Assembly (NCBI GenBank): GCA_010645155.1
Contig: CM021318.1
Location: 10,099,154 to 10,163,153 of the forward strand
DNA from: Tigriopus japonicus
Lineage: Eukaryota > Arthropoda > Copepoda > Harpacticoida > Harpacticidae
Direction of reading: 5' to 3'
Length of the DNA stretch: 64,000 nucleotides
Position numbers and translations under genes: made by a program. Each line of letters opens with the position of its first letter. The first letter of the stretch is position 1. Below, piece after piece: positions 24,120 through 35,436 of the stretch. The notes beneath the pieces were generated by a model. It was not told the DNA's origin. It worked only from the letters and a program-made list of their open reading frames with translations, and ran no database searches.

Positions 24120-24485
24120 AAACATCGTTGAACAGGGAATCTTGGAGAAGCCTGTGGAAGTGCTCAGTGGATCCCATGAATACAAACAGAGAAGCCCATG
24201 AGTCCATGCAGTGGATCTTGTGAGTGCGTTTGGAGAAGCCCATGGAAGAGTGCAGTGGATCCCATGAAAGTGTACAGAGAAGCCCATGATTGCGTACAGA
24301 TGGATTAGCCCGTGGATGCAATGGAAAGGTCGGGAGACGTTTTGGGAAGGACTGTGGATGCTGTGGAAAGGTCCATGAACGTAACGAGAAGGATTGTGGT
24401 TGCTGCAGAAAGGTCCAAGGATGTTGTGGGAGGGACTGTGGGCGGTACAGAAAAACCCAAAATGTCCAGGAATTTGTGGATTGAG
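24120..24485. repeat. imperfect minisatellite
   Basis: Degenerate repeats occur of about 60 bases (GTGCAGTGGATCCCATGAA ... AGAGAAGCCCATG) and then of about 36 bases (GAAAGGTCCA ... GGATTGTGG). They produce pseudo-repetitive open frames on both strands, for example 24024-24494 minus, that are unlikely to be genes. Confidence 0.55.
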
Positions 24486-25051
24486 TGTATGCATGTAACT
24501 ATTCTTTGCCGACCAGTCTCTATATTAGGGTCTCTAGTCGTGCTATCTTCGAAATCATAGATCTCATGGAATCAACGTTCTTACAACAAAACTAGATAGC
24601 GCGCTCTATGCATGTATTCTTTTATTAAAGTGTCCTAATCCCTATTAGTACAGTGTAATAAGTGAGTACAAATTGAACGGTGTCTTCTAGCTCCTTCTTG
24701 TGGCAAAGATACGCCAGTTCCATTAAATATGTACATGAAATTTCTGATATCAATGATCAAATGATTTTGGATAATTTAATGCGCTTTAAATGGTAAAAGA
24801 GGGACTTTAAAGAAATCAAAGGTGTTTTGCAGCTGAATATTGGCCTGGATCATAATTAAGTCGAGGATTAAAAAGTTTTTACTTAAAATATTTAAAAGCT
24901 TTTATTGGCCGTTTTGGCCCGGAAAAACTTTCAAGGGTGAAACAAGTTATTTTTCACTTTTGCTCATTTTATCGAAATTTTAAGAATTTTTTTTCTACTT
25001 TTTCAAAAACATTCTTTTTTAAATCTAAATCTAAATATGTAAGAGCTGATC
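24486..25051. other. intergenic stretch, nothing recognised
   Basis: AT-rich DNA with no supported feature. Confidence 0.3.
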
Positions 25052-25315
25052 CTCTAACTCAGGGGTAGGCAACCGGTGGGCCGCAGCCCACATTTGGGCC
25101 CGGGGGAGGTCTTTGCTGGGCCCAGGAGCTATGGGAAAGTCCAAAAATAGTGGGCCTGCGAGACATCCATATAACTGTACTCGTGGGCCCAAAGCTCTTT
25201 GATCTTGCATTTGTGGGCCCTTGATTTACTAAAGTCTGTTTGGTGGGCCCCTGACAACATGTAATCAAATTTGGTGGCCTTGATCCAAAAGTGGTTGCCG
25301 ACCCCTGCTCTACGG
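25052..25315. mobile_element. hAT-type MITE, copy 2
   Basis: Terminal inverted repeats are CAGGGGTAGGCAACCG (25060) and TGGTTGCCGACCCCTG (ending 25307), with a GGTGGGCC-rich interior related to the element at 10114-10329. The flanking octamers CTCTAACT and CTCTACGG share their first five bases, the remains of an 8-bp target duplication. Confidence 0.8.
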
Positions 25316-26760
25316 GCTTATAAAGCAAGGTTAGATAAATTTTAAATACTGTTTGTGATCAACCCACTTTAGAAGACTTAAAAACTTCTTTTTGTAGTTT
25401 TTTCCATCTTTTTCCGCCCTCTAAACTCATAACTTAAATTTATTTCTTTTATTTTTCAAGCTTTTCAAGCCACACTTAACGGGAATTAATCAATTATGTC
25501 AACTAAAAAACTTGCTTTTTGTGGTCAGCAATATTTCAAAGCTCTTAATTACGAGGAAATTGGAAAAAATATACTGTACACAAGGTATCAAGATCCAAAT
25601 GTCCTCAATACTCACAAAATCACCCGCATTACATTTCATGATATCCCATTAATAAGATTAGCTTTCCTTGTCACTTGACATGAAACCATTCCTTCTGTGT
25701 CTATACGGTACATGTTGGTTATCTTTAAACAATGAGCCTAAATGTTATTGTGAAGAGTGTAACTAAAGTTTGGCAGCTCCACAAGAACTTAGATGAAGCA
25801 TAACGACCTTTATATGAATTGATAACTCCTCAACAGGTGGCAGAGTCTGAATGAATAAGTTATTTTCGAATAAATATCAACATATTCACTTTTTTAATCC
25901 ATGTCAAAGAATACTTCAGATTGCACCAATGAACTAACCATCATTGACTTAACCGTTGACGCACATCGATGTCTTCATCTTGGAGGGAGCTAACATGCCA
26001 CCCCAGATTAACTTTCTAATGGAAAACGATACCTACTGTATATTGGTCTCTAGATATCTTACAGCCCCAAATAGACGATACTTGTTTAATAGAGAATGAG
26101 CATCGAGGGGAAATGAGTATCCCCGGTGTACCTACTAATTAGTTTAGTGCTTGGGAAGACCAAACATTTTCAATCTAGCTTTCAGTGATTCAGGTCCAGG
26201 CACACTTTTGTTCCATCTGGTATGCTCTAGTACAGTTGCGCTCAGCCATTCATGCAACAAACTGAGAAAGTCGTCTAGATGGCTCAGCAGGCTTACACAT
26301 TGTGGAACAAGTTAATACAGTACGTGCAAACGCAGGATGTCATACAATGCGTGCCGGGAACTTGGTCCAACCACGATCCCAGATAGAGAGAGAAAGAGTG
26401 TGAGAGAGAAGGTGAGCTGAAGAAGACCAACCAACTCCCACGCTTGATAAGAAAGTAAGACGAGCTGTTTTAGTAGGCAAAAGGAGACTTGTTCTATATC
26501 GTGTGTTTTTAAAGATATTGAAATAACATCCAATAAATCAAATATCTTCACGGGAGGTGAGTCAAGCCATTTTAATAAAATTAAGTAATGATTTTATGGC
26601 AAAGAAATTGTACCCAATGGATAGTTGAAGTTCAAGACGTAGAGGGATGTCACAGAAAAACATATGGAACTTGAGACGCAACATTTGTCTTGAAAGTTCA
26701 TCAGAGACATTCTGTCTTTGACGAAGAGCAACTTAATCCAAGTCGAGTTTTTCTTTCGAA
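25316..26760. other. intergenic region upstream of PAL
   Basis: No gene can be supported. A 60-codon ATG frame at 25496-25678 has no recognised features. A GA-rich patch lies at 26385-26415. The PAL promoter should lie near the right end but no clear TATA was identified. Confidence 0.35.
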
Positions 26761-29590
26761 ATGATTTTAGGTATGTGGCCTATACTTCTTCTTGGCCTGG
26801 TTTTGGCCATTGTGCCGCCATCTCATCAAAGAGGGTTATCCATGATGGACATTCAAGATATTGTCGATCAGTTAGGCGATGAAATTATCACTCATCAAGG
26901 TCTATCTCAGGAGAAGGGTAGTGTTCCTATCGCTGCCCAACAAGATCTGACTCAACAAGTAAGCAAAGTCGCCAACTTTTAAACAGTCTGACCTTTCAAC
27001 AAATGAGTTTTGCTCCCTGGATAGTATGAAGATTCTAGGGTGAATGAAATACCAGACGTTCCCCATCCAGTGAAGGTTCACAATTGGGGAGAAAACTTGG
27101 ACATCGGACAATTGGTCAGTGTTGATGTAGATTCTCAAGATCAACCTGTCATCTTGCACAGAGGATCCGTGGTTTGGGATGAAACGTGAGCAACTTTAGT
27201 AGGTTACATATGATGGAAATGATCATTCATTCTAAAACTTTCTTCGATCTATTAGATCCTTTGGCAAGAGCTTTGAACTCCAGACACGAACTCTGATTTC
27301 AAATGATACTGTTTTGACCCTGGATCCTGACACTGGCGTGGTTCTGAACTCTTGGGGAGCTAATCTCTTTGCTATGCCGCATGGAATCACAATAGACGAA
27401 GATGCGAATACCTTCATCACGGACGCGGGACTTCATCAAGTGTTAAGGGTAGGTTTAGAGCAATGTTTTCAATGAACGAATGATTGAATATTTTAAAATT
27501 ATAAGACATGAATATGCCATGCTCTGCTAGCCATTCAACAAAGTATCTGAGTAAGACAAATAATGAATGTAGGCCTCCCTTTACTATCCAAGTTCATAGT
27601 TTTGATCCAATGAGAAGAGGATGGCAAAATTTTGAGAACAGAGCACATATTGTAAAATCATGAATGATATCGAAAACCTTTGTTATTTGAGCTAATTTGT
27701 TGAGGACAAGATGCATCGAATTATTGGAGCATTTAAAGGAAAAATATCCTTCTACTTGGTATATGATTGTTAACTCTAAATATCAAAAACGTCGACATCG
27801 AAAGACTTCTTCGCAAAAGATTGATGGAGCTGAGTTCTCTAATGAGTAGCAACAACTAAAACTAGAATAGCACTTGCATGCCATATATTTGAAGCCATTT
27901 TCTATTTATCTTTTCGTTTGTTGCACTATTTGGTCATTATTTCAAACTTATTTTCTTGGCATTATAGATGAATCTTTATGCCTTGCTTTATCATTCCTCT
28001 CCGTCTCCTTATCAAACTATATCTTCTTAACTCGGTCTTGTTGGAAATAAAAAATAAGAAAAACGACCTATTTTACATTTTTTTTGAGGGGGTGGGGGGT
28101 GGGGGGCAGATTTTGCAATACCGCTACAAGGAATGAGATTCCCTGTAAAGAGAGTTAATCATTAATACAGTTTCAATAATTAATGTTTATATGAAATTTG
28201 ATCTACCAATGAGTTACTGTTAGCAGATCTATATAACCCTTGTAAAGTGGGTTGGTCAGGAATAGTTTTAAAAGATTTGTCCAATCCTGCCTTAAATGCT
28301 TTTTGAGGATCAGCTCCTACATATTCCCGACGAAGGCAAATAGGCAACAAATTGAACAATGAAGGAGCCCGATAAAGAAGAGAGGACGACTTCATTGATC
28401 GAACTAGCCTCGATTCCCGTGGCATTGGAGGTGCTCTCAGAACGCACGTGAAACCTCTACGATCGCTACAATTGATCTCAAACAAAGCCCGGGTTAGGAC
28501 AGAGCCCATGAACGCTCTTGAAAACATACAGTATCAGATACCTTTCATACCTTCTCTGAGTACTGTACAGTCCTAACTTCTGGAACCTATCCCAATGCGA
28601 CTTCTTGTGAAGATTCATTCATTCGATTCATTTGAAGAACAAACTACTATTTAGCCAAAACCGTCCTTCTTTCCGTTCACTTTGAATTCTTATAAATATA
28701 ATTTTTCCTTCGCCAAGCTATTTCTTGTTGATTTGATGATCATAGAATGCTCTTTTTTCTTAGTTTCCCGCTGGGGCCTCCAAACCAGACCTTGTTTTAG
28801 GTGAGGCTTTTGTCCCTGGTTCTGACAATTTGCACTTCTGTCAACCAACCTCAGTGGCAGCCTCCTCCAAGGCCGGAATCTTCTTCGTGGCTGATGGTTA
28901 TTGTAACTCTCGAGTCTTAAAATTCAATCAAGATGGAACTCTTTTGAAAGTCATCAGTACGTAGTAGATATTTGATATTTTTTTGGCCACAATTAACGAT
29001 CAATTTTCTTGCAGATGGAAATTGGAACGTAGTGCACAGCTTGGCCCTCTTCGAAGATGATGACGTCCTTTGCTTGTCAGATCGTGAAGGTCAGCAAATC
29101 GATTGCTTCAGAGCCGGGTTAGATCGACCCAAACATTCCAATTCGGACGACAACACCGGAAAGAAAATCGTCTCTTACACAGGAGTGGGTAGAATCTATG
29201 GAATTGCTTCAAAGGGTAAATAGTGGAATTTCGTTGATTAGTTTTTGTTCTGGAGGATTTTTATTTTTTACTTTTAGGCACCGCTTTGCTCGCTGTTAGT
29301 GGTAAACCAACGATTCGGGGCATAACCATTGATACTGCGTCAGAAGATCGATCGATATTGGATCAGTGGGGTTTGAACGAGGTAAAATGTTGTATTTTTA
29401 AGTAGATGCGCAGCGCTGATGGGCTGTGCTAATAACTTAAAATTGGCATATTTCAACTTTTAAGGGCATGGCTTTTCCTCATGATTTGGCCATCTCATTG
29501 ACCGGAGACACCGTTTATGTTGCGGATAGTGGTCTTCAAGGGGGAATTCTGCACAAATTTGAGGTGGTTCGATCAAACGAGGACTTTTAG
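26761..29590 (+). CDS. PAL: peptidyl-alpha-hydroxyglycine alpha-amidating lyase (PAL), secreted
   Basis: Seven exons: 26761-26958, 27025-27185, 27256-27448, 28764-28956, 29015-29215, 29278-29381, 29465-29590. All splice sites are GT-AG with consistent phases, giving 391 residues. PAL catalyses the second step of neuropeptide C-terminal amidation, cleaving peptidyl-hydroxyglycine to amide and glyoxylate in secretory vesicles. A signal peptide (MILGMWPILLLGLVLAIV) precedes NHL-type beta-propeller repeats. Conserved signatures include HRGSVVWD (Arg112), PHGI (His162), HFCQPTSVA (His208), DGYCNSR and FPHD (His356, Asp357), matching the three zinc-binding histidines and the catalytic Arg and Tyr regions of vertebrate PAL. 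There is no PHM domain, so the lyase is a stand-alone gene as in insects. Intron 3 (1.3 kb) carries a LINE fragment. A possible AATAAA lies at 29901. Confidence 0.93.
28085..28155 (-). repeat. LINE 3' tail shared with the SINE, next to a G-rich run
   Basis: The minus strand reads TTTACAGGGAATCTCATTCC followed by TTGTAGCGGTATTG, almost the same as the end of the SINE at 3765-3957. A G-rich block (GGGGGTGGGGGGTGGGGGGC, 28088-28107) follows and could form a G-quadruplex. Confidence 0.55.
28156..28630 (-). mobile_element. 5'-truncated non-LTR retrotransposon (LINE), ORF2 C-terminus
   Basis: It lies on the minus strand, inside PAL intron 3, antisense to the gene. About 100 codons near 28180-28490 resemble the C-terminal tail of CR1/Jockey-like reverse transcriptases (SLFNLLPICLRR, TIPDQPTLQGLYRSANSNS). 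The similarity continues upstream to about 28630 in another frame (LGLYSTQRRYERYLILY, FKSVHG), so there is a frameshift near 28485. The copy is dead. A second 3' end of the same family lies at 5760-5825. Confidence 0.75.
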
Positions 29591-30434
29591 GCACAAATAA
29601 CCTAAAGGAAGACATGGAGCGAGGGCGAAATGTTACCTCAACATGGACAAAATGTTGTATCCTTCAAAAATACTCCCATAACAATACCTACAGTATATTT
29701 ATTTACTAAATTATTTATTTATTCTTCCATGTCCTTCTAAAACATATCTTCAATACGTACTAGTTAAATCGAACTCTCCCTCCCGAAAATTGGACATGTG
29801 ATTTATTTAAACATCTTCGTTCCAAAAAGGCTTCAAATTATCGTCTTATTTGGCTTCTTTGCCTGAGAATGTTAATTATTTTTGGACCATATTATATGAG
29901 AATAAACAATTGAAAGTCTGAAATTTTAATGCTCTTTAGTTTTACGGTGTAGTCATCTATGACAAGAGGCGGATAGAGAGGTGGACTGTTCCCTAGACCG
30001 GCAGTATTCGGCACTAGGACGCCACGCCATCTGTTTTTGGTGTTTCCAGTTTTTCAGGTGTTGACTACCTTTTAGCGCAATTAAAGATTATGCGATGCTC
30101 TGCTTTTTCACTTGTCAGTTGCTCGACTATGCTAACTCAAATTGAGTGTTAAGCGCAAGTGCTAGTAACCAAAAAATTGGAATAATATCTGTTCATTACG
30201 AGTAATTTTGAAACCTTTTAAAAATAATTAAAACAGTAAATTTAAAACCTTTTTTCTGTAAGTCATTTGAAACAGTAGGAGAAGACGACAATTCGATAAT
30301 AAAACTAGACCAAATGTTTTCTTATTTCGGAGAAGGGGCACTAAAATTGAAATGTGAGAGCAACAACAACTTCTCACCGTGCATAAGAAGAATACAAGAA
30401 ATTTTTAACAAAGGCAATCTACAAGTAATGAATG
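29591..30434. other. convergent 3' flanks of PAL and the phosphorylase-like gene
   Basis: AT-rich DNA presumably holding both 3' UTRs. AATAAA is present on the plus strand at 29901-29906. Nothing else was recognised. Confidence 0.4.
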
Positions 30435-33267
30435 TTAGGCAAAAAAGGATCGGTTTTTCAAAAAAATAACCAAATTTTTGAGGACAGGTGGCAAAATCGA
30501 AGTCAGAAGACCTAGTTTCTCTTTTGGGTCATGAAATTTCTCCACCTGATCCTCTGACATGTAAAAGAGTTCACTGATGAGGTTTACAGACCCAAAGAGT
30601 AATTCCTTGTTTTTGGTTAGGGAAACAGAATCCCAGATGCCCGCTGCCTCCATCTCACCACTTGCTGGTTGAATTTTCTTGGGGAATGTTCCGGGAAGAA
30701 ATTGCTTGGATCCAGAAAACAATGGGAGTCGGTGAATTCTCATTCGTGGATCCACTAAGGTAGAGCTTGCTTCGGCTTGCCAAAGAAGCAAATCATGGCA
30801 ATAGCCGGGCGACACAACCGAGAACTCGATGTTTTCATCCACGTCATATTGACAAGGTGAATCCGCCGAACCACCTAAGATCGCAACATCCCCTCTTCTG
30901 ATGTTTTCTGTGGCAGTTGCACAACAGGTGCCAAACTTAAGAAATAATTTAGCACCAGGGATCAGGTTTTTGGCATTTTCAGCCGCTCCAAACGCCATCC
31001 TATTTCCAGTCCGCGTGAGGAGTAATGTAACGACCGGAATGGATTCAACGAGACCAGCCGCGGCTTTTTGGATCGAAACACCAAATACGAATGACACATC
31101 CACTGGGTGTGTTAACGTTGAACAAACGGCTTCGAATTCGAAGGGAATTCCTACATGAAGATTTAGAGTTTGAGATAAAACATGGAAACAACTATTTTTA
31201 AGCATTATGATTAGAGCCAAAATTTTTAGGTGAAAAATTAGAAAATAATTTTCACCTTTTTTACTGCTTTTGATGGAAAAATTTTTTTTGCCTTTTTTAG
31301 CAAAAAAAAATAATTTTTTTGACACTTTTTGGGACAAAAGGTTAATAAATGCCGAGATTTACAACATTTACCACCTGGTTTAGAGAAAGTGATTTCTAAC
31401 TTAGTGAAAAATGGTCATATTTATACTATCACTAAGGAAGGGCATTGATTTAAATTCACATTTAATTTTAAGAGGCTAGAGGCAGTTCTTTGAAAAATGT
31501 AGAAAGGAGTAAAATTTACAATTATTTTTTTCCATTGGCCTTCCAAAGAAAAAGGTTGGTAGTGCATTTTCTTCATTTTTTTAAAGAATTGGCTTCTGGG
31601 CACTGCGCAAAAAAACAACGCATTGGAGGTTTTGTGAGTCAATCAAATTTGGCGCCTCAAATAACAAGCTCGTAAACTTGTCCATGTTGAAAATGATGGT
31701 TCAAATGGCACAACTTGGTAAGAATGTGGTGTGGGCGTGGTATGGTAGCCGACTGCGCCATGCAGTGTGAGGCTACTGAGGTAATCAACGGCAATAATAC
31801 TTCACATTATATATTCCGATAGAAATTCAAACAGTCTCAAATAAGGATAAAAAGCGTGTCAGGTGAATCGGGATTCTCAGGGTGACCTCGGTATACTTCA
31901 ACATTCCAATACGTTCACCAATGTAAGTGCTTCTATTGTAAAAGGCGCACAGTAAGAACCTTTTTTTTTTACTTTTTTTGGTTATTTTCTTCACCTATTT
32001 ACCACTTTTTTGGCTTTTTTCTTCACCTAAAAATCCTGGCTCTAATTAGGCATGCCGGGGGAGGTTTGAGTGATCTCTTCAATAATCTTATCGCGGGCGG
32101 ATAAAACAAGAGAAAAGGCTTGTTCGACAACGTAAGAATTTGGCCGGTGCAGGGGTTTTCGCATTTTACACACCATCTTTATGACTTACACGCTATGACA
32201 AATGTCGAATGGCGAGTTTGGACAAATTGACTCTCTGTTTTGCAAGAATATGCAAAATTTATTGTTTTGATCAAAAAATAGCAAGCACTGAAAAAGACCT
32301 TTGCTATTGAAGAGAAACAGGTACAAAACACGGCATTTTGTTTATTATCTTGATGGATTTTGAGTTTGATGATTCAAATCAGTGCTTGTAACATCACTTA
32401 CACTTGTACTTACACAAAAACAGTGGTCTTTTGTTGTGAATTTTCTCATACAGGAACGAGCAAATAAAGTGTGCATATTTTTCCAAAATCCTAACCAAAG
32501 GTGTTCAAACTTGCAATTCGACATTTTTCATAGCATCTAAGTCATAAGGGCGGTCTGTAAAATACGAAAACCCTTAAACTGCCCAAATTCTCACGAGCCA
32601 CCCACTGTTGCCGAACAAGCCTTTTCTCTTCTTTTATCCGCCCGGGATAAGATTTTTGAAGAGATCACTCAAACCTCCTCCTGCATGCCTAATTATGATG
32701 CTTAAAACATAAATGAAAAGCTTTGGAAAAACACATCATCTAATGTGTACGTAGAACGTTATCACTCCCATTTCGTGTTTTAATCTAAAAAAGCAGAGTG
32801 CCGCTCTATATTCAGAGTCAATCTTGCATATATAGACAACTCTTAAGCTACTTGAAAGATTATATTAAATATTCGGCTTCTACTTATGAATCTTATTTAC
32901 CATTCTGGATTTTAAAAAATCAGCTTTTACGTGTAATACAAGAGGACAATCTGAAAATGGCATCATGTGTCAGTCACTTACCGGTGAAAATGACCATTTT
33001 GGCCTCAGCCAAGAGCTCGGAGATGGGTTTCCATGCCACCCCTCCCAACAGGGAGAAGATTGGGGATCGGGCGTTGCCACCCGCCTCGCTCACAGAGGCG
33101 GATTTGATCAGGCCCTTTTCCTGGCCGATCCTCGTCAGGGCGTCGGCCGCCTCCAGGCGCTTAATCCCGAGCTTCTCGGCCACCTCGGTTACTGAGACTT
33201 TCCCATCCGGGTCGAGGGTACTGCCGGTCTTCAAAAGCCAGGTCAAAATGGCGTGATGTTCGTCCAT
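30435..33267 (-). CDS. winged-helix-like / nucleoside-phosphorylase-fold protein
   Basis: Two exons on the minus strand: 33267-32982 and 31150-30435 (donor CACCG|GTAAGT, acceptor ATGTAG, phase 1), giving 333 residues. The ATG at 33267 has an A at -3 and a G at +4. Residues 1-60 (KVSVTEVAEKLGIKRLEAAD, then GQEKGLIK) look like a winged helix-turn-helix. From about residue 90 it follows the phosphorylase/MTA-nucleosidase family: TGKGIPFEFEAV, then VVTLLLTRTGNRMA, a glycine strand GTCCATATENIRRGDVAI (169-186) and the purine/ribose motif GEMEAAG (260-266). The segment equivalent to the catalytic R-x-I-S-D of nucleosidases reads NLISE (285-289), so the usual Asp is Glu. It may be a sensor or an inactive enzyme. 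Such domains also cap immune and conflict-type proteins. The substrate is unknown. The 1.8-kb intron is filled with inverted-repeat elements. Confidence 0.72.
31197..32042. mobile_element. inverted-repeat element in the phosphorylase-gene intron
   Basis: TAGAGCCAAAATTTTTAGGTGAA near the left end (about 31213-31235; the last 19 bases pair well) is mirrored near 32017-32042 (TTCACCTAAAAATCCTGGC). The interior next to both arms is rich in A/T runs and 'ttttttgcc' words. It adjoins the next element, and the short outer sequence AAGCATTATGATTAG (31202) is mirrored only at 32690-32706, which suggests nesting. Confidence 0.45.
32043..32700. mobile_element. long-TIR (about 200 bp) foldback transposon
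   Basis: The arm at 32043-32260 is the reverse complement of about 32475-32698. Shared landmarks are TAATTAGGCATGC, GGAGGTTTGAGTGATCTCTT, GGCGGATAAAA, GAGAAAAGGCTTGTTCG, GGTTTTCG, ATTTTACA and TTATGACTTA. The centre of about 200 bp has no coding potential. It is non-autonomous and sits wholly in an intron. Confidence 0.75.
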
Positions 33268-33957
33268 CCTAATGTTTGATTCACTGAAATGAATGGAACG
33301 GGACAAACGGGACCTTTTCAACGGGTGAGGATGAAGCCAAATTTCATTTTACTCAGCGCTGCTTGTGGCTTTCACACCAATTTTGCCAAGAGTTTGAACA
33401 GTGTTTTTGTAGGTATTAAAGCCAACTTATGTCGTTTCTATACTCAAAAGTTAAATTTCAGAGCCCTCTAACAACATGCTGTATCGTCTTTTATCTCTGC
33501 TGTTAATTTTTTGGACAAACATTTTTGACCGTCATTCTCTTTGCTAGTAAAATATCTACTTTCTGGGCACACTGCTTTCATTTTGCCGCTTTTGATAAAC
33601 CGGAATAAAAAACAGCACCAAAACCAGGGTCCCAGGGTTGCCAGATGGCCGTATCCAGATGGCCGAATACACTACACTGGGCCACTTTTGACAAAAGTGG
33701 CTGAAATTTGAAACCCGGTGGCCGAAAGAAAAAAATTTCCTCGGCCACTTCGAAAAGTGGCTGAAAGTGGCCGAATTTGAGATCTCGTGGCCAAAAAAAA
33801 AATTCCTTGGCCATATCCAACAGTGGCCGAAAGTGGGTGGAAATGGCAAAAAAATATATCAATTTTTAATGAAATTTGTGAAATGGATCCTGTAGTGATC
33901 TGAAATCTTACTGCATTTGTACGTGCCATGTTCCGCATACCAGAGCATAGATATATT
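33268..33957. repeat. upstream region with degenerate GTGGCCGAAA repeats
   Basis: Between 33630 and 33850 the words GTGGCC, AGTGGCTGAAA and TTGGCCA recur irregularly and create overlapping open frames on the minus strand, which are not genes. TTGCCAGATGGCC (33638) looks like a MITE-type end. The proximal part may include the promoter of the phosphorylase-like gene. Confidence 0.4.
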
Positions 33958-34080
33958 TAAAAAAAAGAACTTTAGAGAACCCGTGTTCCCACAACATTAA
34001 TAAATTGGAAAAGGTCTCAACAGCACCACTCATCTCTGGCTTTAAAATTTTTGCAAAGGAACTTAAGAGAGCTCATGTTC
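33958..34080 (+). repeat. 92-bp satellite, left outlying copy
   Basis: A bit more than one unit of the satellite found at 35430-38109 (AACTTTAGAGAACCCGTGTT ... GGTCTCAACAG). It is truncated after CATTCTT, where the gag-like fragment begins. Confidence 0.8.
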
Positions 34081-35436
34081 GACCATTCTTGAGCATGAAC
34101 TGGCAGAACTGTGTCTTGACTTTCTGCTCCGATATTGAAGCTTCTTTCTTTGTTGTTTCCAAGCATTTGTAATCAATTCCACCCTTGAAGTTGATTGCAC
34201 GAGTCTTGATAACCACTCATTTAATGAAGATAAACAATTGTGATGTCCTTTATCCACACACCAAAGGGAAAATTCGTTCACGAATGGACCCAATTTTGAA
34301 AGTGCAAGATTAAACATCTCTGAATCAGAATTCGCCAAGGCTTTGATTTCATGAGTTTCCTCTAGCATTTCACAGATACCCGCTAATTTTGCATGTAGTG
34401 TTCTTATGTCTGCAGCATTAAGGGATCTCAAAGGTTTGATTTCCTCAAATCTTACTCTAAACCGCCGACGTCTTCTGTCTTCTCCTCCATAGTAATCTAC
34501 TAAGAGCTTTCTAGCTACATTGTAGCACGAATCCGAAATCCTTCCTGCAGTAACATCCTCAACTTGAGATTTCGGTTCCTTGTCAAGTGCTGCAATAAGC
34601 TCTAGTAATTTTGCAGAAGAACTTAATCTTGTATCGTTATGAATCAAATTGTCAAAACGAGAAAGCCACGTATCAAAATCTTCAACCCCCGTAAATTTCG
34701 GAACTGGGAGTTTTCGCCTCAAATCAGATGGTCTCAATAAATACCCTGCGACATTATCCACAGAACTCTGATCCTGATCATGAGCTCGATTGATGAAATG
34801 CCCCGAGTATTCCCCTCTAGGATAATCTCTTTGTGTTTGCGTTTCAAAGTTCAACCTCGAATTTTCCGAATGAGAAATAACATTTTTAATGAGAAATTGA
34901 ACCCTATCAATCAGACCATTTCCCGAGCGCAATCCTCTCAGATTTGCGATTATTTCTTGGAGAATTAGATTTGCTCTTTCCGTCACTCGAGTGAGTGCAT
35001 TTGAATCTGGCAAAATTCCATTCCTTATCTGCATGTTTCTCTCAATCCTCATTCTAGAGAACTGCTACTCTAATTGTACTACCTGATCCAAAAGCTTTTC
35101 ATCAATGTTTTCTTTAGGTTGCTCAGTTGCATATGAAACAATCCCTTCTAGACGATCATCAATGCTTTCAAGAATTTCATCCCGTTCTTCCTCCAAACTT
35201 TCTTTTTCATTAGAGGAGGAAAGTAAAACCAATTCATGGTAAAGATTCTGGAATGTTTCTTTAAGTTGAAGACCTTTGTCCCGAAGCAAAGTACTATCCT
35301 CTCCATTTAGGTTTTTATTACATTGGGAAAAGAATTTCCTTAGTTGGAAACGATGTCCATTCAGACTTTGCTTTGATTCGGTTTTTGAACGAGAAGTCAA
35401 GTTAACACCTTTGGGTTGACTTGACAAAAGAAGGTC
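34063..35436 (-). pseudogene. BEL/Pao-type retrotransposon gag fragment
   Basis: On the minus strand, one frame from 35436 down to 34063 encodes about 450 residues. It is interrupted by an in-frame TAG at 35064-35062 and has no ATG before that stop. The part after the stop (34063-35052) has the DUF1759-type gag signature of BEL/Pao elements (LRRKLPVPKFTGVEDFDTWL ... KLLELIAALDKEP ... ARKLLVDYYGG). There is no zinc knuckle, protease, reverse transcriptase or LTR. The 3' end of the frame runs into satellite sequence, which supplies the last few codons. The fragment is a dead insertion lying between satellite units. Confidence 0.72.

Noticed and set aside
24024..24494. 156-codon minus-strand frame with periodic His/Pro/Ser
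   Set aside because: The period follows the underlying minisatellite and the opposite strand is also open; no gene features.
25496..25678. 60-codon ATG frame
   Set aside because: No signal, motif or splice context; could be chance in AT-rich DNA.
33556..33938. Three overlapping minus-strand frames of about 90 codons
   Set aside because: They arise from degenerate GTGGCC repeats.
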